Origin: an uncultured Wohlfahrtiimonas sp.
Lineage (GTDB): Bacteria > Pseudomonadota > Gammaproteobacteria > Cardiobacteriales > Wohlfahrtiimonadaceae
Direction: 5' to 3'
DNA: 46,993 nt
Assembly (NCBI GenBank): GCA_947630895.1
Contig: CANRJJ010000010.1
Location: forward strand, 1 to 46,993
Shown here: piece by piece, positions 28,083 to 36,177 of the stretch
Layout of the letters: every line of letters begins with the position of its first letter
How positions within the stretch are numbered: the first letter of the stretch is position 1
Made by a program: the position numbers and the translations under genes
Notes under the pieces: model-generated
Told to the model about the DNA's origin: nothing
Seen by the model: only the letters and a program-made list of their open reading frames with translations
Database searches by the model: none

Positions 28083-29051
28083 ATGACACAGCCACGCATA
28101 TTTTTCATTATGGATCCTTTGCATAGCTTGAACATCCATAAAGACAGCACATTATCCATGATGATGGCTGCACAAGATTTGGTTGATGAATGCTATTACG
28201 TTGAGCCTTCTGCAATATTTATCGATGAAACTCTAGCCAAAGCTACTGTACAAGCTGTGACAATCGATTTAACTCAAAATGATTGGTATCAGCTGAAAGA
28301 AGCCGAAGTGGTGACTTTTACTAAAAATGATATTATTTTGCAACGCAAAGACCCGCCTTTTGATATGCACTATATTTATGTGACTTATCTATTGGAAATT
28401 GCAGAAAAACAAGGTGCTTTGGTTTGCAATAGCCCACGCTCACTTCGTGATTGTAATGAGAAACTATACACTGCTTGGTTCCCTGAATTATGCCCGCCAA
28501 CATTGATCACGAGCCAATATAAACATCTTAAAGATTTTATTGCAAAGCACCATGACACGATCATTAAACCGCTAGATGGCATGGGTGGTAGTGCTATTTT
28601 TAGAATTCAAGAAAATGATCCGAATCTCAATGTGATTATGGAAACATTAACAGAGCATCAGAAAACGACTGTGATGATTCAACGTTATATTCCTGAAATC
28701 AAACAAGGTGATAAACGTATTTTACTCATCAATGGCGAGCCTGTTCCCTATTCCATGAATAGAATCCCTGCTGCTGGTGAAACCCGAGCTAATTTAGCTG
28801 TAGGTGGCACTGCGGTTGTTGAATCACTTTCTCCAAGAGAATATGAAATTTGTGAAGCTGTTGCGCCAGAGCTGAAAAAACGAGGGTTATACTTTGTCGG
28901 ATTAGATGTGATCGGTGGCTATTTAACAGAGATCAACGTCACAAGCCCAACAGGCATTCGTCAAATAGAAAACTCAACAGGGATTCCTGTGGGTCGAGAT
29001 TTAATTACAGTATTGATAGAAGAGTGGAAAAACAAAAACAATGTCAATTAG
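28083..29051 (+). CDS. gshB: Glutathione synthetase
   Basis: Joins gamma-glutamylcysteine and glycine to make glutathione. The 322-residue protein (E. coli about 315) has the family N-terminus FFIMDPLHSLNIHKDSTLSM and an ATP-grasp domain with IIKPLDGMGGSAIFRI and the C-terminal ITEINVTSPTGIRQIE. The ATG follows TAGGAAA. Its last 11 bases overlap yqgE, so translation of the two is likely coupled. gshA is not in the window. Confidence 0.97.
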   Translation: MTQPRIFFIMDPLHSLNIHKDSTLSMMMAAQDLVDECYYVEPSAIFIDETLAKATVQAVTIDLTQNDWYQLKEAEVVTFTKNDIILQRKDPPFDMHYIYVTYLLEIAEKQGALVCNSPRSLRDCNEKLYTAWFPELCPPTLITSQYKHLKDFIAKHHDTIIKPLDGMGGSAIFRIQENDPNLNVIMETLTEHQKTTVMIQRYIPEIKQGDKRILLINGEPVPYSMNRIPAAGETRANLAVGGTAVVESLSPREYEICEAVAPELKKRGLYFVGLDVIGGYLTEINVTSPTGIRQIENSTGIPVGRDLITVLIEEWKNKNNVN

Positions 29052-29601
29052 TTATCGCGGTAAATTTTTAATCAGCATGCCTCATATTGACGATGAAATC
29101 TTTCATCGTTCAGTTATTTTTATCGTGGAGCATACTGAACAATTTGTCTTAGGTATCATTATTAATCAGCAAAACTTTTTGTCTAATTACGAGCTTAAAG
29201 AGCAATATGATGTCGATATTGATCCTCAAGATTTTGATAAATTAAACTTTATTTCTGGCGGACCTATTCGTTTAAAAGAGTTATTTGTCTTGCATGAACA
29301 TATTCAAAAATGGAGTGAAGCGGTTGAAATTGTGCCGGGTATCGACATTACAACTTCAGCAGAAATTTTAGGTACGATCATTGAATCATACCCTGAAATT
29401 TCTCATTCCATCGTGGACAGTTATTCTGTTTGGAGCACGGATCAGTTTAATAATGAGCTAAAAAACAATATCTGGATGCCCATTCCTTTTGACAAAAAAG
29501 TTCTTTTCTCGCGCTCTGAAAAAGAATCTTTGTGGAATGAGCTGTTCGCAAGTTCTGGTGTAAAAATCGATAATCTATCCGAACAAATGGGTAGCGCTTA
29601 A
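29041..29601 (+). CDS. yqgE: YqgE/AlgH family protein
   Basis: Conserved cytoplasmic protein of unknown biochemical role; called AlgH in Pseudomonas. The 186 residues show the family's FLISMPHIDDEIFHRSVIFI at the N-terminus, a G-x-I-I-N motif (LGIIINQ) and FISGGP. It overlaps gshB by 11 bases. The usual downstream partner yqgF (ruvX) is missing: the gene instead overlaps the 3' end of a HAD hydrolase on the other strand by 27 bases. Confidence 0.93.
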   Translation: MSISYRGKFLISMPHIDDEIFHRSVIFIVEHTEQFVLGIIINQQNFLSNYELKEQYDVDIDPQDFDKLNFISGGPIRLKELFVLHEHIQKWSEAVEIVPGIDITTSAEILGTIIESYPEISHSIVDSYSVWSTDQFNNELKNNIWMPIPFDKKVLFSRSEKESLWNELFASSGVKIDNLSEQMGSA

Positions 29602-30252
29602 ATAATCTTTTGCGTGATGAAGTGTTTCGCATTCTTGTAATAACTGAATGCGAAGCTCATCAGTTGGGGCAATCATATCTGGTACCATAATCACAGGCAC
29701 TTTTGCGGCAATTGCGGCATTCACACCATTAAATGAATCTTCGAACATGACTAATTGATTACGATCTATATTTAAATAATCAGATGCTTTATGCACAATT
29801 TCAGGATGAGGCTTTGCATTTTGCACATCATCAAATGAGTAAATTTTATCAAAATAATCATAGATATTATGGTGCTTTAGCATCGTTTCAATGTAACGAG
29901 TCTGATTATTAGAAGCAATCACACAAGGAATACTATGATCGCTTAAAAAAGCTAGCATCTCTTGTGCACCAGCTTTGGCTTCCACTTTGCCATCTTCGAT
30001 ATAACCTTCTGCAATTTTTTGCGCTGTTCTGATAAAATTTTCAACATCTGCACGCGTTAAAAATGAAAAATCTTCATGATATCTATCAAACAAAGATGCA
30101 TTGGTCACACCTAAATATTTTTTATAATAGTCTTCATTATAATTTTCAATACCATACTTCGGCGCAAGCTCGATGCAAATATCACAATACATTTGCTCAG
30201 TATTAAATAACAATCCATCTACATCAAAAATTGCACCACGAATTTCTCTCAT
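29575..30252 (-). CDS. HAD-superfamily hydrolase, beta-phosphoglucomutase-like
   Basis: Cytoplasmic phosphatase or phosphomutase of HAD subfamily IA. The 225 residues have motif I FDVDGLLFNTE (Asp10 nucleophile, Asp12), an alpha-helical cap (about 20-90), motif II ASNNQ, motif III Lys in AKPHPE and motif IV FEDSFNG. Substrate cannot be predicted; relatives act on sugar phosphates. GAGGT lies 6 bases before the ATG. Its 3' end overlaps yqgE. Confidence 0.88.
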   Translation of the reverse strand: MREIRGAIFDVDGLLFNTEQMYCDICIELAPKYGIENYNEDYYKKYLGVTNASLFDRYHEDFSFLTRADVENFIRTAQKIAEGYIEDGKVEAKAGAQEMLAFLSDHSIPCVIASNNQTRYIETMLKHHNIYDYFDKIYSFDDVQNAKPHPEIVHKASDYLNIDRNQLVMFEDSFNGVNAAIAAKVPVIMVPDMIAPTDELRIQLLQECETLHHAKDYLSATHLFG

Positions 30253-30281
30253 TTTTACCTCAAAAACAAATAATTAGCGCT

Positions 30282-30309
30282 ATTATATATTTTTCGTGCT
30301 TTCTGTCAT
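30282..30309 (-). promoter_or_regulatory. Sigma-70-type promoter for the HAD hydrolase gene
   Basis: On the minus strand, ATGACA (30304-30309, five of six) and TATAAT (30282-30287) are 16 bases apart, 30 bases upstream of the HAD start. On the plus strand a TACAAT hexamer (30327-30332) could serve the small secreted protein gene, but it lacks a matching -35. Confidence 0.5.
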
Positions 30310-30370
30310 CATTTCTAGATATATAGTACAATTCTCGCTACTAAAACGATATAAAACTAGAAGGATACCC

Positions 30371-30763
30371 ATGAGAAAAAAAATCCTAATCAGCCTAAGC
30401 CTACTATTATCATGTTTAATCTTAATCGCGCCTGCTCAGCAGTTCTCTTTGTATGAAGCTAAAAAAATGAAAGAAGGCCGAGCAACCTTAACAAGCCGAC
30501 CACATCTTTGGTTTGGCAAAGCCAATAATCGTGAAAAAAGCACAGCAGCAGATGGCTCTGAAAGTTTATCTTATGGTCGTAAAAAAGCTTGCCAATATGC
30601 AGCCATCAAAGCCTTGGCTGAGCTACAAAAGAAAGCAACCAAAGAGAATGCAATTATTGTTAAAAATATACATTCTCCTGGCTCAAAACCTGGTTTTTAC
30701 TATTGTGATGTTGGTGGTAGCTCCGCAACTGTAAAATTACGCGGTACTTTTACCAACAAATAA
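30371..30763 (+). CDS. Small secreted protein with conserved-type cysteine pair, function unknown
   Basis: A 130-residue protein from the ATG preceded by AAGGAT; an upstream in-frame extension to 30296 lacks a ribosome site and would bury the signal peptide. Residues 1 to about 24 form a basic start and hydrophobic signal or anchor. The mature part has Cys in KKACQYAAIKALAELQKKA and in FYYCDVGG, with a central helix and a C-terminal strand pair. This pattern (ACxxA, helix, AN-I-V-N-I, YxC, G-x-x-A-x-V-x-L-x-G) recalls small periplasmic proteins misnamed excinuclease ATPase subunits and, more loosely, RcsF. Its stop is 1 base from the convergent rsmJ stop. Confidence 0.7.
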   Translation: MRKKILISLSLLLSCLILIAPAQQFSLYEAKKMKEGRATLTSRPHLWFGKANNREKSTAADGSESLSYGRKKACQYAAIKALAELQKKATKENAIIVKNIHSPGSKPGFYYCDVGGSSATVKLRGTFTNK

Positions 30764-30764
30764 C

Positions 30765-31514
30765 TTATGGAATATAAACATCCAATCTAGTATTTGGTGC
30801 TTCAACGCTATAGCTCGGTTTAAAATCACCTAAAAACTCTGATTTAGCGGGTCGTTTCACAACTACCCGCTTCATTCCACGACCACTTTTCAATAACTCT
30901 AAAGCTAAAGAAAGTAACTCGGAGCTATCAGGATCATCCCCAACTAAATCTCGCACCATTCGCAAATCCAATTTAACTAAAGCAGATTTTTTTCTATGCG
31001 GATACATCGGATCCATGTAGCAGTTATCAGGCACTTCTATCGCTGTATCTTCGATGGCTTTTCGTAAATAATCGATGGAACTTAGCTGATTCAATACAAT
31101 TCTCTGCGCCATATCAGACATTTCTGACTGCAATGAATGAATGGATTCAGACAACAATATCTGTAAAGTTGGATTGCGCTCAAAGAAAGTGACTTGAAAG
31201 CCTGAATATGCCAACAAACCACCATCTCTCCCCAAACCTGCGGTTAAATCCCACACAGATTGAGTTTCACCATTCTTCCACTTTAATGCACGCAATAAAG
31301 GCTCTTGTGCTTTATTGAGCTTTGAAAATCGCCACAATTGCTTTTCAGAAGCAAAATCTACTTTCAACTTTTGCTTAGCTTCATCTTGCCAAAATAAACC
31401 TTCTTCATCCCATACAAAAGATGGGAATACATAAGGCTCATTTTGTACTGAAAAATCGTTTAAAAGATCTGGCTGCAAATCATTTTTAATAATAAGTGGT
31501 AATGAATTATTCAT
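30765..31514 (-). CDS. rsmJ: 16S rRNA m2G1516 methyltransferase RsmJ
   Basis: Methylates G1516 of 16S rRNA. The 249 residues from the chosen ATG have the SAM-binding [15 protein letters not shown], and the diagnostic [16 protein letters not shown] and RVVVKRP motifs. The chosen ATG overlaps the nfo stop by 8 bases (ATGAATAA arrangement), a typical translational-coupling layout; an ATG 30 bases earlier also exists but adds a cysteine-rich, non-conserved leader. The N-terminal part is shorter and less like E. coli than the catalytic core. Confidence 0.92.
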   Translation of the reverse strand: MNNSLPLIIKNDLQPDLLNDFSVQNEPYVFPSFVWDEEGLFWQDEAKQKLKVDFASEKQLWRFSKLNKAQEPLLRALKWKNGETQSVWDLTAGLGRDGGLLAYSGFQVTFFERNPTLQILLSESIHSLQSEMSDMAQRIVLNQLSSIDYLRKAIEDTAIEVPDNCYMDPMYPHRKKSALVKLDLRMVRDLVGDDPDSSELLSLALELLKSGRGMKRVVVKRPAKSEFLGDFKPSYSVEAPNTRLDVYIP

Positions 31515-32355
31515 GAGTAAAACTACGCAACAAACCAATTTCATCCGCCCAAATGTCAGGATTTGTGGTTTCTAAAATTAAAGGAATATTCTCAAATTGA
31601 GGATTTTGCATGATAAATTTAAATGCTTCTAAGCCGATTTTTCCTTGCCCCAAGCTATCATGACGATCCACTTTACTCGCAAAATCCGTTTTGGCATCAT
31701 TCAAATGCATTGCTCGTAAATATTGATAACCAACAATTTCTTCAAATTGCTTAAATGTACGCGCGCAATCTTCTTGTGTACGCAAGTCATAACCTGCAAC
31801 AAAAGTGTGGCACGTATCAATACAAACACCTACACGACTTTTATCTTCCACTTGATCAATAATTTCTGCCAAATGCTCAAATTCAAAACCCAAGTTAGAG
31901 CCTTGCCCTGCTGTATTCTCAATCACAGCAACCACGCCTTCAGTTTGATCCAAAGTGATGTTGATAGATTCCGCAATTTTTGCAAGGCATTCAGATGTTG
32001 TAATTTTATTTAAATGGCTACCTGGATGAAAGTTCAGTAATTTAATGCCTAATTGTTCACAACGCTGCATTTCATCTAAAAATGCTTCACGTGATTTTTC
32101 TAAACCTTCCGCTTCAGGGTGACCCAAATTAATCAAATAGCTATCGTGCGGTAAGATTTGATCATTCGTAAAACCAAGCGCGGCACACTTTCGTTTAAAG
32201 TTATCAATGACTTTAGTTTCTAATGGTTTTGCTTTCCATTGACGTTGATTTTTAGTAAAAAGTGCAAAAGCATTGGCACCAATCTCTTTCGCTCGCATCG
32301 GCGCTTGATCAACTCCACCAGCCGCACTTACATGTGCACCAATAAAATATGTCAT
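31507..32355 (-). CDS. nfo: Deoxyribonuclease IV (apurinic endonuclease Nfo)
   Basis: Zinc-dependent AP endonuclease of base excision repair, an alternative to exonuclease III. The 282-residue TIM-barrel protein has the family N-terminus [23 protein letters not shown], the metal-binding [36 protein letters not shown] and [12 protein letters not shown], and a C-terminal ILETTNPD. All metal-ligand motifs appear intact. It overlaps rsmJ. Confidence 0.97.
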   Translation of the reverse strand: MTYFIGAHVSAAGGVDQAPMRAKEIGANAFALFTKNQRQWKAKPLETKVIDNFKRKCAALGFTNDQILPHDSYLINLGHPEAEGLEKSREAFLDEMQRCEQLGIKLLNFHPGSHLNKITTSECLAKIAESINITLDQTEGVVAVIENTAGQGSNLGFEFEHLAEIIDQVEDKSRVGVCIDTCHTFVAGYDLRTQEDCARTFKQFEEIVGYQYLRAMHLNDAKTDFASKVDRHDSLGQGKIGLEAFKFIMQNPQFENIPLILETTNPDIWADEIGLLRSFTHE

Positions 32356-32471
32356 ATTATTTCCCTAAATTGCATCCAAATCATGAGGCTGTATCATACT
32401 AAAAAGGCACTTCTCTTTCAGATAATAATTTCTATCGCACCGATTGATATTTCATTGCATTCCACTAAAAA

Positions 32472-32486
32472 TTGATCATAGATCAA
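32472..32486. promoter_or_regulatory. Dyad TTGATC-ATA-GATCAA upstream of the orphan gene
   Basis: A perfect 6+6 inverted repeat with a 3-base centre, 58 bases before the chosen start of the orphan protein. It could be an operator or a small hairpin. It resembles an FNR box, but the half-sites are one base too far apart. Confidence 0.3.
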
Positions 32487-32544
32487 AGTATTATTTTTCG
32501 TTATGCGTACACTGATCTCCATTGCACAATCAATGAGGCGATCC

Positions 32545-33270
32545 ATGTCACAACAAACATACCAAGAAGACGGCCAACATTTTGAATCCATCATTCAATC
32601 ACTCAAAGATCTATCTTATGAGGAACTATTGGCATTACCTCAGCAAGAACAGATCATTAATGATGCATTATCTGAGTGTTCCACCATCGAAATCATTAAG
32701 CAATTTTATGAAATAGATAAAGCAATACAAGTGACAGTGGTTCATTTTTTATGGTTAAAAGAGCCCAATGAGCTTTCTCTCATTGAAGGGATGCATAATA
32801 TATTGATCCCTTTACCACATAAAAATTCATCCATGATTTATTCAGGTCATTGTAAATCTGAATTTTTTTATGCTTTGCCAAATGGCATCATTACCGATGA
32901 TATTTTTGAACGAAACGACATCGCTGAGGATTCTATTGTAGAAGAAGCCAATTGGTTTGGTATAACAGGATTAAGCGACGCAGAAGAAAGAAGCATTCCT
33001 CAGCAAATGCGTTATGAATATGGCGATCTATTAATCGATGAGGATGGGCTAAAAGCACATGATCTTAAGTATCAAGGCTGCTTTAAAGTAAATAGCAAAA
33101 CATTCAAAATGCTAGAACTATCATCAAAAAAACAACCCAATACCATTCACATTTGGCATTACTATGATGAGCACTACGCTTATGCATATCACAATGAGAA
33201 TAATGAACTGCAATTTGATCTTGGGCGAAATTGCCCAATCGATCTATTACAAAAATTTAAGATAATTTAG
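32545..33270 (+). CDS. Hypothetical protein, 241 residues, family not recognised
   Basis: I do not recognise this protein. The chosen ATG has GAGG just before it; an in-frame ATG at 32503 has no ribosome site and would add 14 residues. It has no signal peptide or membrane segment, is acidic, and looks like a soluble cytoplasmic alpha/beta protein. The N-terminal third is helical (SLKDLSYEELLALPQQEQ), the middle has aromatic-rich NWFGITGLSDAEER, and the C-terminus has tyrosine/histidine-rich IWHYYDEHYAYAYH. Codon use looks like its neighbours. It is the only plus-strand gene between nfo and nagZ, which it overlaps by 14 bases at the 3' end. Confidence 0.75.
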   Translation: MSQQTYQEDGQHFESIIQSLKDLSYEELLALPQQEQIINDALSECSTIEIIKQFYEIDKAIQVTVVHFLWLKEPNELSLIEGMHNILIPLPHKNSSMIYSGHCKSEFFYALPNGIITDDIFERNDIAEDSIVEEANWFGITGLSDAEERSIPQQMRYEYGDLLIDEDGLKAHDLKYQGCFKVNSKTFKMLELSSKKQPNTIHIWHYYDEHYAYAYHNENNELQFDLGRNCPIDLLQKFKII

Positions 33271-34210
33271 TTTGAATAAACTCTAATCGATTCAACACTT
33301 CTTCACTGATGGATGATTCACTATATTCGTTGAGCAATAATTGAATGGCTTCAAAATCATTGCAACATAATAAAATATCGACGCCTGCATCAAAACATTT
33401 TTGTGCTTTTTCCACCATAGAACCAAGATGCTCTGCACCTTTCATATCTAAATCATCACTGATGATCAAACCATCAAATGCTAAATCATCACGTAAATAC
33501 TTCATCCATTTTGGAGAAGAAACAGCGGTATGCTCGGCATCAAAATCATCATAAATGATATGAGCGGGCATAATTGCTTCAATGCCTTCTTCGATCAAAT
33601 TCTTGAATGGCAAAATATCGTTATTTAAAATCTCTTTAGTTGAACGATAATCATGCGCCAATCCAAGATGAGTATCGATCGCGACATAGCCATGTCCCGG
33701 GAAATGTTTCGCAACACCAATACTGTTTTGTGAGCGTAATCCTTGATAAAAGGCTTGCACTAAAAGACTCACAGCAATTGCTTCGCAGTGAAATGATCGA
33801 TCGCCTATCACTTCATTTTGACCATAGTTAATGTCACAAACTGGCGCATAACTAAAATCTACACCAACTGACTTTAACTCAGCTGCTATCAATGAACCAT
33901 AATCATAAGCCGTTTTCAGTGCTGCTTTAGGATTCTCTTCGTACAGTTTTTCTAATTGATTCATTGCAGGCAAACGCGTGAATTCTTCTCTAAAACGCTG
34001 AACACGACCACCTTCATGATCAACAGAGATCAATAAATCTTCATTAATATCACGGATGCTTTTAGTCAGCTTTTTAAGCTGATCTTTATTTTGATAATTT
34101 CGTGTAAAAAGAATGACACCGACAACTAAAGGGTGTCGCAACCATTCTTGCTCAACATTAGTCAGCTCTGTTCCGTGTAATCCAATGATCAATCCACCAA
34201 TTCGACTCAT
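33257..34210 (-). CDS. nagZ: Beta-N-acetylhexosaminidase NagZ
   Basis: Cytoplasmic glycoside hydrolase family 3 enzyme that removes GlcNAc from recycled anhydromuropeptides; it can influence AmpC beta-lactamase induction elsewhere. From the chosen ATG it has 317 residues. The motifs [23 protein letters not shown] with the flexible-loop His/Asp, and ISDDLDM (nucleophile Asp) are intact. The ATG overlaps the ruvB TGA by four bases; a longer in-frame start at 34246 would extend further into ruvB and is less likely. Confidence 0.96.
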   Translation of the reverse strand: MSRIGGLIIGLHGTELTNVEQEWLRHPLVVGVILFTRNYQNKDQLKKLTKSIRDINEDLLISVDHEGGRVQRFREEFTRLPAMNQLEKLYEENPKAALKTAYDYGSLIAAELKSVGVDFSYAPVCDINYGQNEVIGDRSFHCEAIAVSLLVQAFYQGLRSQNSIGVAKHFPGHGYVAIDTHLGLAHDYRSTKEILNNDILPFKNLIEEGIEAIMPAHIIYDDFDAEHTAVSSPKWMKYLRDDLAFDGLIISDDLDMKGAEHLGSMVEKAQKCFDAGVDILLCCNDFEAIQLLLNEYSESSISEEVLNRLEFIQTKLS

Positions 34211-35217
34211 ACGTCCTCTTGCGCTATACCTAAATATTGCCAACACTTTGAAGTTGCGACACGACCTTTAGGTGTGCGCATCAAAAAGCCTTCTTGTATC
34301 AAATAAGGTTCAATCACATCTTCTAATGTGCCTCTATCTTCACCCAAAGCTGATGCTATCGTATCCAATCCAACAGGTCCACCAGAGAATTTTTCAACAA
34401 TCAATTGCAATAAGCGACGATCGTATTCATCCAAGCCATACGCATCAATTTCGAGCATATTCAATGCTTCTTGTGCAATTAATACATTAATCACACCATT
34501 AGAATGTATTTCTGCAACATCTCGCACACGTCTTAACAATCTATTCGCAATCCTTGGTGTTCCGCGTGATCGCTTACCAATTTCTTGTGCACCCTCTAAA
34601 GTTAATTCAACATTTAATAAGTTTGCAGAACGCAATACGATCGAGGTCAGCTCTTCATTAGAATAAAACTGTAGTCTTGACATAATGCCAAATCGATCAC
34701 GCAAAGGAGAGGTTAATAAACCTGCTCGTGTCGTAGCACCAATCAACGTAAAAGGTGGTAAATCTATCTTAATTGAGCGGGCTGCCGGCCCTTCTCCGAT
34801 CATAATGTCTAACTGATAATCTTCCAAAGCAGGATATAGCACTTCTTCAATCATTGGGCTCAATCGATGAATTTCATCGATAAATAGAACATCATTTGGC
34901 TCTAAATTAGTTAATAATGCCGCCAAGTCTCCTGCCCGCTCGAGCACAGGGCCTGATGTTTGCTTTAATCCAACTTCTAATTCATTAGCAATGATGTGTG
35001 CCAATGTTGTTTTACCTAAACCTGGCGGTCCAAACAACAAAACATGATCTAGTGCTTCACCACGCTTTTTAGCTGCCTGGATAAATATTTCCATTTGATT
35101 ACGCAGTGCTTCTTGCCCTGTATAATCCTGCAAATATTTCGGACGAATTGCCCGATCAACCACAACTTCTTCACGTTGCTTTTCACCACTAATTAAAATT
35201 CTATCTGACTCTATCAT
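34207..35217 (-). CDS. ruvB: Holliday junction branch migration helicase RuvB
   Basis: Hexameric AAA+ motor that drives branch migration with RuvA. The 336-residue protein has Walker [10 protein letters not shown], Walker B FIDEIHRL, sensor 1 GATTRAG with the adjacent PLRDRFG arginine finger region, and a C-terminal winged helix (about 265-330). Length matches E. coli. It directly abuts dtd and overlaps nagZ by ATGA. ruvA and ruvC, usual neighbours, are not in the window. Confidence 0.98.
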   Translation of the reverse strand: MIESDRILISGEKQREEVVVDRAIRPKYLQDYTGQEALRNQMEIFIQAAKKRGEALDHVLLFGPPGLGKTTLAHIIANELEVGLKQTSGPVLERAGDLAALLTNLEPNDVLFIDEIHRLSPMIEEVLYPALEDYQLDIMIGEGPAARSIKIDLPPFTLIGATTRAGLLTSPLRDRFGIMSRLQFYSNEELTSIVLRSANLLNVELTLEGAQEIGKRSRGTPRIANRLLRRVRDVAEIHSNGVINVLIAQEALNMLEIDAYGLDEYDRRLLQLIVEKFSGGPVGLDTIASALGEDRGTLEDVIEPYLIQEGFLMRTPKGRVATSKCWQYLGIAQEDV

Positions 35218-35655
35218 CTACACATTCAACCAAAAAGTTACAGGCCCATCATTTTCTAAAGAAACTTTCATATCTGCAGCAAATTTTCCTTGCTCAACTT
35301 TAGTGATTAAAGTTTTAGCATATTCAACACCATACAAATATAATCGCTCACTCATTGCTGGATCTGGGTTATCGCTAAATGAAGGACGTCTTCCTTTATC
35401 CGTATTGGCCAATAATGTAAATTGGGATACAAGCAATAATTCACCTTTAACATCTAGTAAAGATAAATTCATTTTGTCATTTTCATCAGAAAAAATTCTG
35501 TAGTTTACGATCTTATCGATCATTTTTTTAACAGATGCTTCATCATCACTTTTTTCTATTGCCACTAAAGCCAAAATGCCATGATCAATTTTACCGACAG
35601 ATTCACCTGATACTTTAACTTCAGCATAATTAGCTCTTTGTATTAATGCGATCAT
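35218..35655 (-). CDS. dtd: D-aminoacyl-tRNA deacylase
   Basis: Removes mischarged D-amino acids (and glycine from tRNA-Ala) from tRNAs. The 145 residues carry both signature motifs: SQFTLLA and the C-terminal NDGPVT with the Gly-cisPro active site. Length is exactly that of E. coli Dtd. Overlaps lptE by four bases (ATGA) and abuts ruvB. Confidence 0.97.
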   Translation of the reverse strand: MIALIQRANYAEVKVSGESVGKIDHGILALVAIEKSDDEASVKKMIDKIVNYRIFSDENDKMNLSLLDVKGELLLVSQFTLLANTDKGRRPSFSDNPDPAMSERLYLYGVEYAKTLITKVEQGKFAADMKVSLENDGPVTFWLNV

Positions 35656-36167
35656 TGCTCTGTTGCTTCTTCCTGATTTCTAAGTGCTGCCTCTAAGCGG
35701 CGCATAAACATAGCCGCCAAATCTTGGCGTAATTGACGAGTTACATTTTGTATATCTGTTGATTTACCTAATAAATTAGACTCATCATAAGTAAAGTCAC
35801 GCTCTCTCATTAAAGTTGTTGGCGGTAAAATAGATTTTCCATTTTTTTCTACAACTTGTGCAACAATCGTTAATGTTACAACTTCTTCTGTATCACGATT
35901 AGCTGCTAATGCTGAAATTGTGCGTGTTGTTTGAGTTTCTGATAGTACTCTGATAATCGCATCGGCATCTTGACCATTACTTACTATATTAACGTGATCA
36001 GGAAAGAAATTTTTTACTGAATAAAAAAATGAATTACGATCTGTTGGATTGTAACCTTCCATGTAGACACTCTGATATTCCGAAGGCCATGGTATTGTTC
36101 CGCGCAGCTTAAATCCACATCCAACAATTACCACCAATGACATTAACAATACTAATTTACGAATCAT
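35652..36167 (-). CDS. lptE: LPS-assembly lipoprotein LptE
   Basis: Outer-membrane lipoprotein plug of the LptD beta-barrel that inserts LPS in the outer leaflet. The 171 residues have a lipoprotein signal ending IVGC (Cys17) followed directly by the diagnostic GFKLRG, a small alpha/beta domain, and a C-terminal glutamine/arginine-rich helix. It sits in a FimX-like–lptE–dtd–ruvB–nagZ order rather than its usual place between leuS and holA. Confidence 0.92.
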   Translation of the reverse strand: MIRKLVLLMSLVVIVGCGFKLRGTIPWPSEYQSVYMEGYNPTDRNSFFYSVKNFFPDHVNIVSNGQDADAIIRVLSETQTTRTISALAANRDTEEVVTLTIVAQVVEKNGKSILPPTTLMRERDFTYDESNLLGKSTDIQNVTRQLRQDLAAMFMRRLEAALRNQEEATEQ

Positions 36168-36177
36168 ATGAGCCTCT

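Noticed and set aside
32472-32486. FNR/ANR binding site upstream of the orphan gene
   Set aside because: The FNR consensus has four bases between TTGAT and ATCAA; here there are five, which puts the half-sites out of register. Kept only as an unassigned dyad.
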